In this document: in pieces, positions 49,824-58,934 of the stretch | Numbering within the stretch: the stretch's first letter is position 1 | Layout: each line of letters begins with the position of its first letter | DNA from: Hyphomicrobium_A sp964493785 | GTDB taxonomy: Bacteria > Pseudomonadota > Alphaproteobacteria > Rhizobiales > Hyphomicrobiaceae | Assembly: GCA_964493785.1 (NCBI GenBank) | Contig: CAZBPM010000007.1 | Span: 70,721-134,720 of the forward strand | DNA: 64,000 nucleotides | Direction of reading: 5' to 3' | Translations under genes and position numbers: made by a program | The notes under the pieces: model-generated | The model's database searches: none | Told to the model about the DNA's origin: nothing | What the model saw: only the letters and a program-made list of their open reading frames with translations

Positions 49824-49942
49824 ATGGCCTCGGCTCGCCCCGAGGCAGTCCCGCGACTGCCACTGGGGCTTGCGTAACGGCGTCGCCATGCCGATCTCAA
49901 CGGCGCCCCGCGACCGCCGGGCGGCAATCCCAGGAGACGGCT

Positions 49943-50461
49943 ATGGCACTCTCGATGTACGACGCATCGGTTCCCGCGTTCCAGCGCACGCTGCGCGCTC
50001 TCGATGCCATCCTCGATAAGTCTGTCGCCTATGCCGAGGAGCGCAAGATCGACCCTGAGGTGCTCACCTCGGCCCGCCTTGCGCCAGACATGTACACCCT
50101 GGCGAGGCAGGTGCAGTTGGCCACCGATCATGCCAAGGGCTGCTCAGCCCGCCTCGCTGGTCTCCCGGTGCCGAGCTTCGCCGACACCGAGAAAACCTTC
50201 CCCGAGTTGAAGGAGCGTATCCAGAAGACCCTGGACTTCATTGCCACCGTCAGCCCCTCGCAGATGGACGGCTCCGAAACCCGGCCGATTTCGCTCAAAG
50301 CTGGCCCGCGCGAGCTGAATTTCACCGGACAGAACTACCTGGTCCTCTTCGCCGTGCCGAACTTCTATTTTCACGTCACCACCGCCTACGCAATCCTCCG
50401 CCACAACGGCGTCCCCGTCGGAAAGCTGGATTTTATGGGCGCAGCTCAAGGCTTGCCGTGA
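49943..50461 (+). CDS. DUF1993 family protein
   Basis: A 172-residue protein resembling the DUF1993/DinB-like helical-bundle group: it begins MALSMYDASVPAFQRTLRALDAIL, contains LAPDMYTLARQVQLATDHAKG, FPELKERIQKTLDFI and ends NYLVLFAVPNFYFHVTTAYAILRHNGVPVGKLDFMG, the most conserved segment. Biochemical role is not established. AGGAGA precedes ATG 49943. A terminator follows before tRNA-Asp. Confidence 0.87.
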   Translation: MALSMYDASVPAFQRTLRALDAILDKSVAYAEERKIDPEVLTSARLAPDMYTLARQVQLATDHAKGCSARLAGLPVPSFADTEKTFPELKERIQKTLDFIATVSPSQMDGSETRPISLKAGPRELNFTGQNYLVLFAVPNFYFHVTTAYAILRHNGVPVGKLDFMGAAQGLP

Positions 50462-50522
50462 ATTGTTGCGGGAGTTCCTTGACTTCCCCGAGCGAGGCAC
50501 GTAAGTCATCGCCTCGTGGCAA

Positions 50523-50548
50523 GCGCGTCCCTCGGGGCGCGCGTTTTT
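50523..50548 (+). terminator. Terminator after the DUF1993 gene
   Basis: GCGCGTCC pairs with GGGCGCGC (one T-G pair) around CTCG, followed by G and TTTTT. Confidence 0.8.
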
Positions 50549-50552
50549 AACT

Positions 50553-50629
<77 letters not shown>

Positions 50630-50993
50630 TCACTTTCAATAAATGCTGTAGGTTGCCTCGCCGCCCCCTGACATTTCAGGCGGGCGATGTGACGCTTTCT
50701 GCCGGCTCTCATTCCCGCTTCGCTTCTCCCGGTCCAGAGTTGCAGCCCGCACCGCAGCCATCATTGACATGCTCGGAATTTCTGCCCATTATTTAGGCAT
50801 GAGCACTCGCGCTTATTATCTGAAGCTCCCCCAAGAGGGTCGAGAAGCCGCAGGCTCGTAGCCCGGCTTGCGCCTGCGCGCGCCAACGCCGGGATCCCGT
50901 TCCACCAATCGAGCTTTCCAACCGCGCTGCGAGCGCGAGGGTGCGTTGCGCGCGTCTGCGCCAGTGCACTCCTTCCCGTTTCCGAGGGACGCC
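50630..50993. other. Leader region of the rnk-like gene
   Basis: About 360 bases without a protein gene. A sigma70-type promoter is visible at 50764-50792, which would give a leader of about 190 bases. Nothing else was recognised. Confidence 0.45.
50764..50792 (+). promoter_or_regulatory. Candidate sigma70 promoter for rnk-like genes
   Basis: TTGACA, a 17-base spacer, then CATTAT. The -35 element is consensus and the spacing ideal; the -10 matches four of six bases. It faces the tandem Rnk-like genes. Confidence 0.45.
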
Positions 50994-51455
50994 ATGAACT
51001 TCCACACACCGACACCGACCAACTCGCTGCCTCGCATCACGCTGGGCGAATCAGAGGAGCGGCGCCTCCACGACCTCGCCACCGCGGCCGCATTGACGGG
51101 ACGCGCGGAAGCGACCGCACGCATCCTGCTTGCCGAGATCGAGCGCGCGGACGTCGTGCGCGACAACGATCTGCCGGGCGACGTCGTGCGGATGTACTCG
51201 TGGGTCGAGTTCGATGTCGACGGACGCGACCGACGCTGCGTGCAACTGGTCTATCCAGGCGAGGCCGATATCGAGCGTAACAGGATCTCCATCTTGACGC
51301 CGATCGGCGCCGCCTTGGTCGGCCTGTCGTCAGGGAACTCCATTCCACTCAACGGTCACGACGACCGTCCTCACAAGCTCACGGTTCTCAGGGTCGTGCG
51401 CCACCAATCCGGCGTGGAAGAAGAACAGCCGCCTGCTGCAGGCGAAACGGCTTGA
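50994..51455 (+). CDS. rnk: Rnk-like GreA/GreB-C-terminal-domain protein
   Basis: A 153-residue protein. A short N-terminal coiled region (SEERRLHDLATAAALTGRAEATARILLAEIERADVV) precedes the FKBP-like Gre-factor C-terminal domain: MYSWVEFDVDGRDRRCVQLVYPGEADIERNRISILTPIGAALVGLSSG is diagnostic of Rnk (regulator of nucleoside diphosphate kinase). Rnk binds RNA polymerase and modulates nucleotide metabolism. GAGGGA lies just before ATG 50994. A second, more divergent copy follows 30 bases downstream. Confidence 0.85.
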   Translation: MNFHTPTPTNSLPRITLGESEERRLHDLATAAALTGRAEATARILLAEIERADVVRDNDLPGDVVRMYSWVEFDVDGRDRRCVQLVYPGEADIERNRISILTPIGAALVGLSSGNSIPLNGHDDRPHKLTVLRVVRHQSGVEEEQPPAAGETA

Positions 51456-51485
51456 GTCCCTGCAGCACCGAGGCGGAGCATTGCC

Positions 51486-51986
51486 ATGTCCAAGACGCCA
51501 CCTTGCTATCTGACGACGAAGGACTTCGGCGCGCTGGAGTCCCTTATCGAAAGCGATAGCTTCGACCACGCGTTCCTGCACCTGCTGCGACGCAAGCTGA
51601 CAAGCGCAACGCTAGTGTCCGACGATGCGCTGGGGGATGCCGTCGCCGCGGTAGGCCGCCGCGTCGAGTTCCAGATCGATGGCACGATGGTCGATAGTTC
51701 CATCCTCTCGCACGCTGAGGAAGCCGCGCACTCGCGCTTGAAGCTTCCGATCACGACGATGCGTGGCTTGGCGCTGTTGGGGCTGCGCGAAACATCATCG
51801 ATCACGATCGAGAACGGCGACGGTTCGGTCGAGCGCCTACAGCTGATCAAGGTCTACCCCGCAGCACGCCAGCAGCCCGCTGAGCTCACGGTCCGCTCGA
51901 GGATCGTCGGCATCGACCGTGGCGGTGCGCGCGCTGCAAGGACGGCGATCGACCCCGACGACGACCCAGGGCCCCAGGCCGCCTGA
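51486..51986 (+). CDS. Divergent second Rnk-like protein
   Basis: A 166-residue paralogue of the upstream gene. The same layout is visible: helical N-terminus (FDHAFLHLLRRKLTSATLVSDDAL), then GRRVEFQIDGTMVDSSILSHAEEAAHSRLKLPITTMRGLALLGLRE in place of the WVEF...ILTPIGAALVGLSSG core, and a C-terminal charged tail. The short N-terminal coiled coil is less regular, and the core is quite divergent, so it may not bind RNA polymerase in the same way. CGGAG lies upstream of ATG 51486. Confidence 0.72.
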   Translation: MSKTPPCYLTTKDFGALESLIESDSFDHAFLHLLRRKLTSATLVSDDALGDAVAAVGRRVEFQIDGTMVDSSILSHAEEAAHSRLKLPITTMRGLALLGLRETSSITIENGDGSVERLQLIKVYPAARQQPAELTVRSRIVGIDRGGARAARTAIDPDDDPGPQAA

Positions 51987-52079
51987 GGCCTCCCCGTCAA
52001 CGCTGAAGTGTCGTCACGCAACAACAACATCAACAACCATGCTGCGCGTCAGCGAGCCTCTGCATCGGATAGCCTCTAA

Positions 52080-53426
52080 GTGATCAACATCGACGAAAAA
52101 CTGGTACCGATTCTGGCGGAAGTGCTGCACCGGAACGCAGGCGAGGATGAATTCCACCAAGCGGTAAAAGAGGTCCTGGGCAGTCTGGGCCGCGTCGTGG
52201 CCAAGCATCCACGGTATGCTGACGGCGCGCTGATAGAGCGCCTGTGCGAGCCGGAGCGGCAGGTCATTTTCCGCGTGCCGTGGGTGGACGATACCGGTCA
52301 GGTCCGGATCAACCGCGGCTTCCGCGTCCAGTTCAACTCCGCGCTCGGCCCGTATAAGGGCGGCTTGCGCTTTCATCCCTCCGTCAACGTCGGCATCATC
52401 AAGTTCCTTGGCTTTGAGCAGACGTTCAAGAACGCCCTGACAGGCATGCCGATCGGCGGCGGCAAGGGCGGATCCGACTTCAACCCGCGCGGCCGCTCCA
52501 GCGGCGAGATCATGCGCTTCTGCCAGTCTTTCATGACTGAGCTGCACCGCCACATCGGCGATAACGTCGACGTTCCGGCCGGCGACATTGGCGTCGGCGG
52601 TCGTGAGATCGGCTACATGTTCGGCCAGTACAAGCGCCTCACCAATCGTTACGAAGCCGGCGTGCTGACCGGCAAGGGTCTGACGTATGGCGGCTCGCGC
52701 GCGCGCACCGAAGCGACCGGCTACGGCGCAACGTACTTCGTTCAAAGCATGCTTGGCACCAAGGGCCAGTCGTTCGACGGCCGCCGCGTGTCCGTATCGG
52801 GCTCAGGCAACGTCGCCATCTATGCCATCGAAAAGATCGCCGAGTTCGGGGGCAAGGTCGTCGCGTGCTCGGACTCCAACGGCTACATCGTCGACGACGA
52901 CGGCGTCGACCTGCAACTCGTGAAGGAGATCAAGGAGGTTCGGCGCAGTCGCATCTCGGAATATGCCCTCGCCAAGCGGGGCACGCATTACGTCGAGGGC
53001 GGCTCGATCTGGGACGTTCCGTGCGACGTGGCCTTGCCTTCGGCGACGCAAAACGAGCTGACGGGCAAGGATGCGCGCGTCCTTGTCGGCAACGGCGTCG
53101 TCGCGGTCGGCGAAGGCGCCAACATGCCGTGCACGCCTGAAGCCGTGCGGGTGTTCCAGGAGGCCGGCGTACTCTTCGCTCCTGGGAAGGCCGCGAACGC
53201 CGGCGGCGTCGCCACCTCGGCACTGGAGATGCAGCAGAACGCGTCGCGCGACAGCTGGACCTTCGAGCAGACCGAGGCTCGGCTTGCCGACATCATGCGC
53301 GGCATCCACGATCGCTGCGCCGAGACGGCTGCCGAGTACGGCACGCCCGGGGATTACGTGCTCGGCGCCAATATCGCGAGCTTCCTGCGCGTCGCCGAGG
53401 CCATGGAGGCGCTTGGCGTGATCTGA
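52080..53426 (+). CDS. gdhA: NADP-specific glutamate dehydrogenase
   Basis: A 448-residue hexameric dehydrogenase of the small (S_50-I) class. Catalytic stretches are GPYKGGLRFHPSVN with the lysine, PIGGGKGGSDFNPRGRS with the second lysine, and DVDVPAGDIGVGGREIGYM-like NVDVPAGDIGVGGRE; the NADP fold has VSVSGSGNVAIYAIEK. It interconverts 2-oxoglutarate plus ammonium and glutamate, usually for assimilation. The start is GTG 52080 without a clear ribosome-binding site. Preceded by the tandem rnk-like genes. Confidence 0.95.
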   Translation: MINIDEKLVPILAEVLHRNAGEDEFHQAVKEVLGSLGRVVAKHPRYADGALIERLCEPERQVIFRVPWVDDTGQVRINRGFRVQFNSALGPYKGGLRFHPSVNVGIIKFLGFEQTFKNALTGMPIGGGKGGSDFNPRGRSSGEIMRFCQSFMTELHRHIGDNVDVPAGDIGVGGREIGYMFGQYKRLTNRYEAGVLTGKGLTYGGSRARTEATGYGATYFVQSMLGTKGQSFDGRRVSVSGSGNVAIYAIEKIAEFGGKVVACSDSNGYIVDDDGVDLQLVKEIKEVRRSRISEYALAKRGTHYVEGGSIWDVPCDVALPSATQNELTGKDARVLVGNGVVAVGEGANMPCTPEAVRVFQEAGVLFAPGKAANAGGVATSALEMQQNASRDSWTFEQTEARLADIMRGIHDRCAETAAEYGTPGDYVLGANIASFLRVAEAMEALGVI

Positions 53427-53519
53427 GACGAGTGCGCTGGGCGAGGTTCATCGCGACCCGCCCGGCGCGCTCGCGCGCCTGTCCGTTATCGACGCCAACC
53501 GTTCGGCTTCAGTGGCGGA

Positions 53520-54977
53520 CTACTTGACGCCGTCGGCGCGCCAGTGCGTGAAGCCCCTGAATGTCTCGACCACCTGCGGATTGACCAGCCGCGACGACAT
53601 CGCGTTGAAACGCTCATCCGTGCACACCCCCCGATACGGCGGCCGAATGCCCGAGCGCGTAAGCCGCTCGATATCGTCTTGCGACCTGAGCGTGTTGTAA
53701 GGTTTCCCGCCGCTCGCATAATAGGATAATGCCCCGGGAAAGAGCCGCTTCTCTCGGTCTATGGTCGCACACTCGATGAGTGTTTCCTCAGGGCGAACAC
53801 TGCTCGCGATGCGCCGAAGGAAGGGAACATAGGGTCCCATATCCATTCCGGTCGGCGCGAGCGCCAACGTTGATTTGAACGGCCCGGCGGCGGCCACGCT
53901 GACGAGAAGGACCGCCGCAAGTTGGAGGGCCGGCATCGTCACGACAGACGCGATGACGACAGCCAGCGACGCCATCAGCATCGGCAGAAACAGCAGCGTA
54001 TAGCGCGGCGCGACAAAGCCGCCCGCTGCCGCCATCATGACAGCATAGATGGCAAACATGGCCGGCAGTGCCCACAGCTCTCGCCGCTTCGTAACGAGGG
54101 GCAACAGGAACAGGGCGAGCACGCCAACGAGCCGCAGGAACGGCTCCCCGTCAGTCACCAAAGTATAGAGGCTGAACCGCGCGGTGCCGGGACCAACATC
54201 GACGAACGGCGTAAACCGGCTGACCATCTGCTGCACGTAAGCCTCGCGCAGCGACCTCATCCCATAATTGGCGAACTGGATCGCCGGCCACAGCAGCAGC
54301 CCCGCGACGACAATCGCGAGCGATATCTTGAATGCCCTCGACCTGAGGAAGGCTGGCGGCGGCGCACCTGCCAAGCGTTGAGCGAGCACTTCGCCGATAA
54401 TGGGCGCAGCGGCGAAGGCTACGGCTATTGGCGCCTTCTGCAACGCTCCGAGCACACACGCTGCTGCCACGACGTACCACCACCCAGGCTTCTTGATCGC
54501 CAGCAGCGACCCGACCAGCGCGAGGGTCGCGAAGAAGACGGCCCCAAGCTCGAGAAGCGCTGAAATTGAATGGGCCCAGAACGCCGGCGAGGTCGCAAGC
54601 AGCAACATGGCAAATGGGGCCACCCACGGTTTGCTGGGCAGCAGAACATACGCCAGCAGAGCCGTGAGGATCAGGACACCCCCGCCGAAAATGAACGAGG
54701 GCAGGCGCACCGCGAGCTCGGGGTTCAGCCCGGCTTTCATGAATGCCGCGCCCATCCAGTATTGAAGCGGCGGCTTTTTGAACGTCGGCCGATGGTTGCT
54801 GTACACCGTCGTCCAGTCGTTGTGCGTGAGAACGCTCGTCGTGCGTTCCAACGTGTAATACTCGTCGAAATGCCCGAGAGCCCCCACGTTTAGAAACTGC
54901 GCGTAGTAGACCGTCACTGCTAGCACCAGCAGCATCGCGATTATGATCGGCGTCGCCTCGGTTCCCCGGCCCTGCAT
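53520..54977 (-). CDS. ArnT/PMT-like GT39/GT83 glycosyltransferase, copy 1
   Basis: A 485-residue membrane protein with about eleven helices. The first periplasmic loop has HFDEYYTLERT (catalytic acidic residues, cf. the DE motif of ArnT/PMT) and the next KKPPLQYWMGAAFM, both signatures of polyprenyl-phosphate-dependent glycosyltransferases. A soluble C-terminal part includes CATIDREKRLFPGALSYYASGGKPYNT. It likely transfers a sugar such as aminoarabinose-type or hexose from undecaprenyl-phosphate to an envelope acceptor. It is the paralogue of the next gene upstream, of identical length. Confidence 0.82.
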   Translation of the reverse strand: MQGRGTEATPIIIAMLLVLAVTVYYAQFLNVGALGHFDEYYTLERTTSVLTHNDWTTVYSNHRPTFKKPPLQYWMGAAFMKAGLNPELAVRLPSFIFGGGVLILTALLAYVLLPSKPWVAPFAMLLLATSPAFWAHSISALLELGAVFFATLALVGSLLAIKKPGWWYVVAAACVLGALQKAPIAVAFAAAPIIGEVLAQRLAGAPPPAFLRSRAFKISLAIVVAGLLLWPAIQFANYGMRSLREAYVQQMVSRFTPFVDVGPGTARFSLYTLVTDGEPFLRLVGVLALFLLPLVTKRRELWALPAMFAIYAVMMAAAGGFVAPRYTLLFLPMLMASLAVVIASVVTMPALQLAAVLLVSVAAAGPFKSTLALAPTGMDMGPYVPFLRRIASSVRPEETLIECATIDREKRLFPGALSYYASGGKPYNTLRSQDDIERLTRSGIRPPYRGVCTDERFNAMSSRLVNPQVVETFRGFTHWRADGVK

Positions 54978-55004
54978 CGCAGCTCGCCCTCTTCACGCGA
55001 TCGC

Positions 55005-55053
55005 CTCTCGACCGCGAGCCAACCTGTCGGTCGCTGAGGGGCCTTCGTAGGAG
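55005..55053 (-). repeat. Duplicated leader, copy 1
   Basis: A 49-base segment 28-76 bases upstream of ATG 54977. It differs from the copy at 56663-56712 by a single inserted base. It contains CGACCG...CGGTCG, a 6-base inverted repeat, and CTCG...CGAG, so it may be an operator or structured leader. Confidence 0.7.
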
Positions 55054-55176
55054 GCCGGCGCGCGCCCTGCAACCCACGGCTCACGCGACAGAGGAGTTGC
55101 GGCGTCCGAGGTGCCAAGCTGCATCGGATTGAACGGTGTGAGCACCTCGCTGTCGCCGGAACTGCGGCTGATGGCG

Positions 55177-56634
55177 CTATTTGATCGCGTCCGCCGACCA
55201 GTGCGTCAGACCGCCAAATGTCTCAATGGAACGCGGATTGACTAGGTGCTGAGTCAGGGATTGGAAATGTGCGCTAGTGCAAACGCCGCGGAATGGCGGT
55301 CGAATGTGGTCGCGCGTCATCAGCAGTTTGAGTTCGCCCATGGTCCGAAACGTATAGTAGGGCTTACCGGCGCTTCCGTAATAAGCGAGAGCACCAGGAT
55401 AAAGCCGCGCCGCGCGGTCGAAGCTGGCACAGTCGAGGAGCGTTTCCCCGGGCAGGATGCTTGCCTGCAATCGCTGCAGGAACGGAACATACGTAACCGT
55501 CTCTTTTGGGCGTGCAGCTAACCGTTGCGTGGGTTTGAACGGCCCTCCGGCCATCGCGACAAGCGCAATAACCGCCAAGAGCTGGAAAGACGGCCTTGGC
55601 AAAATGGACATGATCGCCGCCGCAAGTGCCGCCATCAACATGGGGAGCAAGAACAGCGAATAGCGCGCCGAAACGAAGCCTCCTGCGGTGGACATCATCA
55701 CAGCGTAGAGCGTGCAAAGCAGCGGCAACGCCCACAGTTCCCATCGCTGCGTTCTGTAAGGCAGCCAGAACGTTGCTGCCATGCCCAGCACCCGCGAATA
55801 CGCCTCCCCACCAAAGAGCAGATCGACCAATGGAGATTTCGGATTGTCGACCGGCTCGCGGAACGGCGAGATGCGGTACAGTATTTGATTATAAAACGGC
55901 TCTCTCAGGCCGGCAAAACCGTGTCGTATGGTCTGAAGCACCGGCCAAGCCAACGTTCCAATTAGCGTGACGGCGAGAGCGATGCGGAATTCTCTCGTCC
56001 TGAGGATTGGCTTGACGGGGGCACCAGTCCAACGCTCCGAGACGGCGAGCACGGCGATTGGTGCCGCCGCGAACGCGATGCCGAGCGGAATCTTTTGCAT
56101 GGCGCCCAGAACGCAGGCCGAGGCGACCAAATACCACCACCGCGGCTCTTTCAGCGCGAGCAAAACTCCGATCAGCGCGAGATAGGCAAAAAAGATCGCC
56201 CCGGTGTCCAGCAGCGCAGAGAGGGCGCTTAGCCAGAACTTAAGCGAACTCGCGACCAATAACATCGCGGCAGGGACCGCCCATGGCCGCGTAGGAATGA
56301 GACAAAGAGCCAATAATCCCGACAGCGCCAGCACGCCGAGCCCGAAGACGAATGACGGCAGACGGGTTGCAACTTCCGGACTGACGCCCGCCGCCAACAG
56401 CCCCGCGCTGATCCAATACTGCAGCGGTGGCTTATTGAATGTCGGGCGATTGTTGCCAAATACCGTGGCCCAATCGCCGTTGGCCCGAAACCCCGCTGAC
56501 CGGTCTAAAGTCAGGTACTCATCGTAGTGGCGGAGCGGTCCATTGTTGAGGAACTGCGCATAATAGACCGTGACGACCAGCAGGAACAACGCCGCCACAA
56601 TGTACGGCAGCACCTCGGAAGCACGGACGTTCAT
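55177..56634 (-). CDS. ArnT/PMT-like GT39/GT83 glycosyltransferase, copy 2
   Basis: A 485-residue paralogue of the gene at 53520, aligned over its full length: HYDEYLTLDRS and NKPPLQYWISAGLL carry the same active-site motifs, and the tail repeats CASFDRAARLYPGALAYYGSAGKPYYT. The two proteins are clearly diverged in helices but keep identical length, indicating an older tandem duplication. It shares its leader sequence with copy 1. Same-strand, 199 bases between the genes, so each may have its own promoter. Confidence 0.82.
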   Translation of the reverse strand: MNVRASEVLPYIVAALFLLVVTVYYAQFLNNGPLRHYDEYLTLDRSAGFRANGDWATVFGNNRPTFNKPPLQYWISAGLLAAGVSPEVATRLPSFVFGLGVLALSGLLALCLIPTRPWAVPAAMLLVASSLKFWLSALSALLDTGAIFFAYLALIGVLLALKEPRWWYLVASACVLGAMQKIPLGIAFAAAPIAVLAVSERWTGAPVKPILRTREFRIALAVTLIGTLAWPVLQTIRHGFAGLREPFYNQILYRISPFREPVDNPKSPLVDLLFGGEAYSRVLGMAATFWLPYRTQRWELWALPLLCTLYAVMMSTAGGFVSARYSLFLLPMLMAALAAAIMSILPRPSFQLLAVIALVAMAGGPFKPTQRLAARPKETVTYVPFLQRLQASILPGETLLDCASFDRAARLYPGALAYYGSAGKPYYTFRTMGELKLLMTRDHIRPPFRGVCTSAHFQSLTQHLVNPRSIETFGGLTHWSADAIK

Positions 56635-57049
56635 TCCGGTACTGCCCTCTTTTCGAGGTCGGCTCTCGACCGCGAGCCAACCTGTCGGTCGCTGAAGGGG
56701 CCTTCGTAGGAGTCTGGCTCACGCCCCGCAACGGGGGCCGGACCTAGAGCCCGAAATCGGAGGGAGAAGATGCAAAGCTGCATCGGTCGAAAAGCGGGAA
56801 CTGTTTGTTGGTCGTAATCGTCCGGCTGAGCGCAAGATTAGGATCTACCTAGCGGTCTGTGGCGATTGCTAAGCCGTAGAAAATTGCGCGCCGGCATTTC
56901 CGCCTCATACACGAGTGTCATGCTCTGTTCCGTCCGCCGCGCCTGGCCTACGCCCGACGCCTGCGGCGCGAGGCCACCTAAGATGTTGGGCCAGAAACCC
57001 TATCTGACGTGCAGCCGACCAACGGCCACTTAGAAGCAAGGAGACCGAC
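56635..57049. other. Intergenic region with duplicated leader
   Basis: About 415 bases between divergent genes. The first 80 bases hold the leader copy; the rest contains no convincing frame. A ribosome-binding site AAGGAGA precedes the SnoaL-like gene at 57050. Confidence 0.5.
56663..56712 (-). repeat. Duplicated leader, copy 2
   Basis: Fifty bases, identical to 55005-55053 apart from one extra A. It lies 29-78 bases upstream of ATG 56634, the same position relative to its gene. Confidence 0.7.
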
Positions 57050-57409
57050 ATGAGCGACGTGCAGACTGCCGCCGAGCGCTGGGACGCTGCCTTCAACAGC
57101 GGCGATATGGCGAAGCTCGCCAGCTACTATGCGCCTGACGCGCGTGTAATTCCGGCCGGCGCGGCCGCGGTATCGGGTGCCGAGGCCATCGCCAAGTTTT
57201 TCGGCGATCTGGTCTCGAACGGCTTCAGCGGGCACAAGGTCGCGGTCGAGCACGTCGAGGAAAAAGGCCCGCTCGCCATCGCCAGCGGCAAGTGGCAGCT
57301 GTCCGGACCCGGCGAGGGTGGTGCAAAGGCTCAGTTCGGCGGCAATTGGGTCAACGTCCTCGAGAAGACTGCCGGCGGCTGGCGCGTGCTGCTGCACACC
57401 TGGAACTAA
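57050..57409 (+). CDS. SnoaL-like/DUF4440 NTF2-fold protein
   Basis: A 119-residue protein with the NTF2-like pattern: AAERWDAAFNSGDMAKLASYYAPDARVIPAGAAAVSGAEAIAKFFGDL, then alternating strands ending GNWVNVLEKTAGGWRVLLHTWN. Members of this family include ketosteroid isomerase relatives and many uncharacterised proteins. AAGGAGA lies 8 bases before ATG 57050. It precedes the nuo operon by 152 bases and need not be functionally linked. Confidence 0.85.
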   Translation: MSDVQTAAERWDAAFNSGDMAKLASYYAPDARVIPAGAAAVSGAEAIAKFFGDLVSNGFSGHKVAVEHVEEKGPLAIASGKWQLSGPGEGGAKAQFGGNWVNVLEKTAGGWRVLLHTWN

Positions 57410-57561
57410 AATCTGTGCCCTCGGCGCTGAGGTCTTATGCTCCGCCCAACCGCCCGGTTGCGCAGGCCGGGCACCTGCGTTAACACCAGTTGGAACGTTG
57501 CTGCGACGCAATAGGCTGCGCGGCAGCGACCGGCCGCCTAATAGCCTCCAGGCATCGCCCC

Positions 57562-57927
57562 ATGGACCAGCTCTTCTACGATTATCTGCCGATCGCCATC
57601 TTCATCGGTGTCGCGCTGTTCATCGCGCTCGCGCTCATGGCGGTGCCGTTCTTCGTCGCTGTGAACAACCCCGACCCCGAAAAGGTCTCGGCCTACGAGT
57701 GCGGCTTCAACGCATTCGATGACGCCCGCATGAAGTTCGATGTGCGATTCTACCTGGTCGCCATCCTCTTCATCATCTTCGACCTCGAGGTGGCCTTCCT
57801 GTTTCCCTGGGCCGTCGCGTTCGGCGACATCGGCCTCTTCGGCTTCTGGGCCATGATGATCTTCCTCGGCGTCCTGACCATCGGCTTCATCTACGAGTGG
57901 CGCAAGGGAGCCCTGGAATGGGATTGA
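57562..57927 (+). CDS. nuoA: NADH-quinone oxidoreductase subunit A
   Basis: A 121-residue three-helix membrane subunit of complex I. Diagnostic loop: DPEKVSAYECGFNAFDDARMKFDVRFYLVAILFIIFDLEVAFLFPW, with the cysteine that contacts the quinone site region. First nuo gene of the operon; overlaps nuoB by 10 bases. Start ATG 57562 is preferred because it gives the standard N-terminus MDQLFYDYLP. Confidence 0.96.
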   Translation: MDQLFYDYLPIAIFIGVALFIALALMAVPFFVAVNNPDPEKVSAYECGFNAFDDARMKFDVRFYLVAILFIIFDLEVAFLFPWAVAFGDIGLFGFWAMMIFLGVLTIGFIYEWRKGALEWD

Positions 57928-58475
57928 TCACGCCAACCCAGGCCGAACTCGCCGGCTCGGGCGGCTTCCTGGTGAAGCCGGGCGAGGAGGGTTTCACTCA
58001 GATCTCCTCCAAGCTCGCCGACAAGGGCTTCCTCGTCACCACCACCGACGACCTCATCAACTGGGCGCGCACCGGCTCGCTCATGTGGATGACGTTCGGC
58101 CTTGCCTGCTGCGCCGTCGAGATGATGCAGGCCTCGATGCCACGTTACGATCTGGAGCGCTTCGGCTTCGCGCCACGCGCGTCCCCGCGACAGTCTGACG
58201 TGATGATCGTCGCCGGCACCCTGACCAACAAGATGGCGCCGGCCCTGCGCAAGGTCTACGACCAGATGCCGGAGCCGCGCTACGTCATCTCCATGGGCAG
58301 CTGCGCCAACGGCGGCGGCTATTACCACTATTCCTATGCCGTCGTGCGCGGCTGCGACCGCATCGTCCCGGTCGACGTCTACGTCCCCGGATGCCCGCCG
58401 ACCGCCGAGGCCCTGGTCTACGGTGTTCTCCTTCTGCAGCGTAAGATCCGCCGCACCGGCACGATCGAGCGCTAG
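57918..58475 (+). CDS. nuoB: NADH-quinone oxidoreductase subunit B
   Basis: A 185-residue subunit carrying the N2 4Fe-4S cluster. Ligands lie in FGLACCAVEMMQ, MGSCANGGGYYHY and VPGCPPTAEALVYG. ATG 57918 lies inside the end of nuoA. It closes the Q-module with NuoD. The following gene is not a nuo gene. Confidence 0.97.
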   Translation: MGLITPTQAELAGSGGFLVKPGEEGFTQISSKLADKGFLVTTTDDLINWARTGSLMWMTFGLACCAVEMMQASMPRYDLERFGFAPRASPRQSDVMIVAGTLTNKMAPALRKVYDQMPEPRYVISMGSCANGGGYYHYSYAVVRGCDRIVPVDVYVPGCPPTAEALVYGVLLLQRKIRRTGTIER

Positions 58476-58492
58476 CCCCGCGGAGCCGAAGC

Positions 58493-58906
58493 ATGCCTCG
58501 CACGATGGTCGCCCTTTTGACCTGCATCGCGATCGGCCTCGGCGCCCTCGCGCTCACCCGCGATGTGCTCGCCGCCGACGCGCCCAGCCTCGTCGGCACG
58601 TGGTCCGGCAAGACCGACAGCATCGGCGATAAATTCGGTCTTCGCACCCGCGACCGCACCGTCCACATCACCGAGCAGACCGACCGGCGTTTCCGCGGCT
58701 ATTTCACCTATGAGGCCGGAAGGAAAGACTTTTTCGGGATCGTGTTCCCCGACAACACCTCGTTCGCCTGGGTGTCCCCGACGAGCAAGGGCGAGGTGCA
58801 CGGACGCATTCTCTCACCCGACAACATCGCCGCCTGCTATATCGAGGCCGGACAGGAGGCGACCGCCGGTTGCTCCGACCTGACCCGCACCGACACCAAG
58901 CCATGA
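58493..58906 (+). CDS. Hypothetical exported protein inside the nuo operon
   Basis: A 137-residue product not recognised by family. A signal peptide (about 1-27, cleavage near VLAAD) is followed by SLVGTWSGKTDSIGDKFG and GYFTYEAGRKDFFGIVFPDNTSFAWVSPTSKGEVHGRILSPDNIAACYIEAGQE, a beta-rich lipocalin-like pattern. Two cysteines occur near the C-terminus. It lies 17 bases after nuoB and 28 before nuoC, in the same direction, so it is almost certainly cotranscribed. Confidence 0.72.
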   Translation: MPRTMVALLTCIAIGLGALALTRDVLAADAPSLVGTWSGKTDSIGDKFGLRTRDRTVHITEQTDRRFRGYFTYEAGRKDFFGIVFPDNTSFAWVSPTSKGEVHGRILSPDNIAACYIEAGQEATAGCSDLTRTDTKP

Positions 58907-58934
58907 TCCGTTCACGACTGGAAGCGAGGCAACG

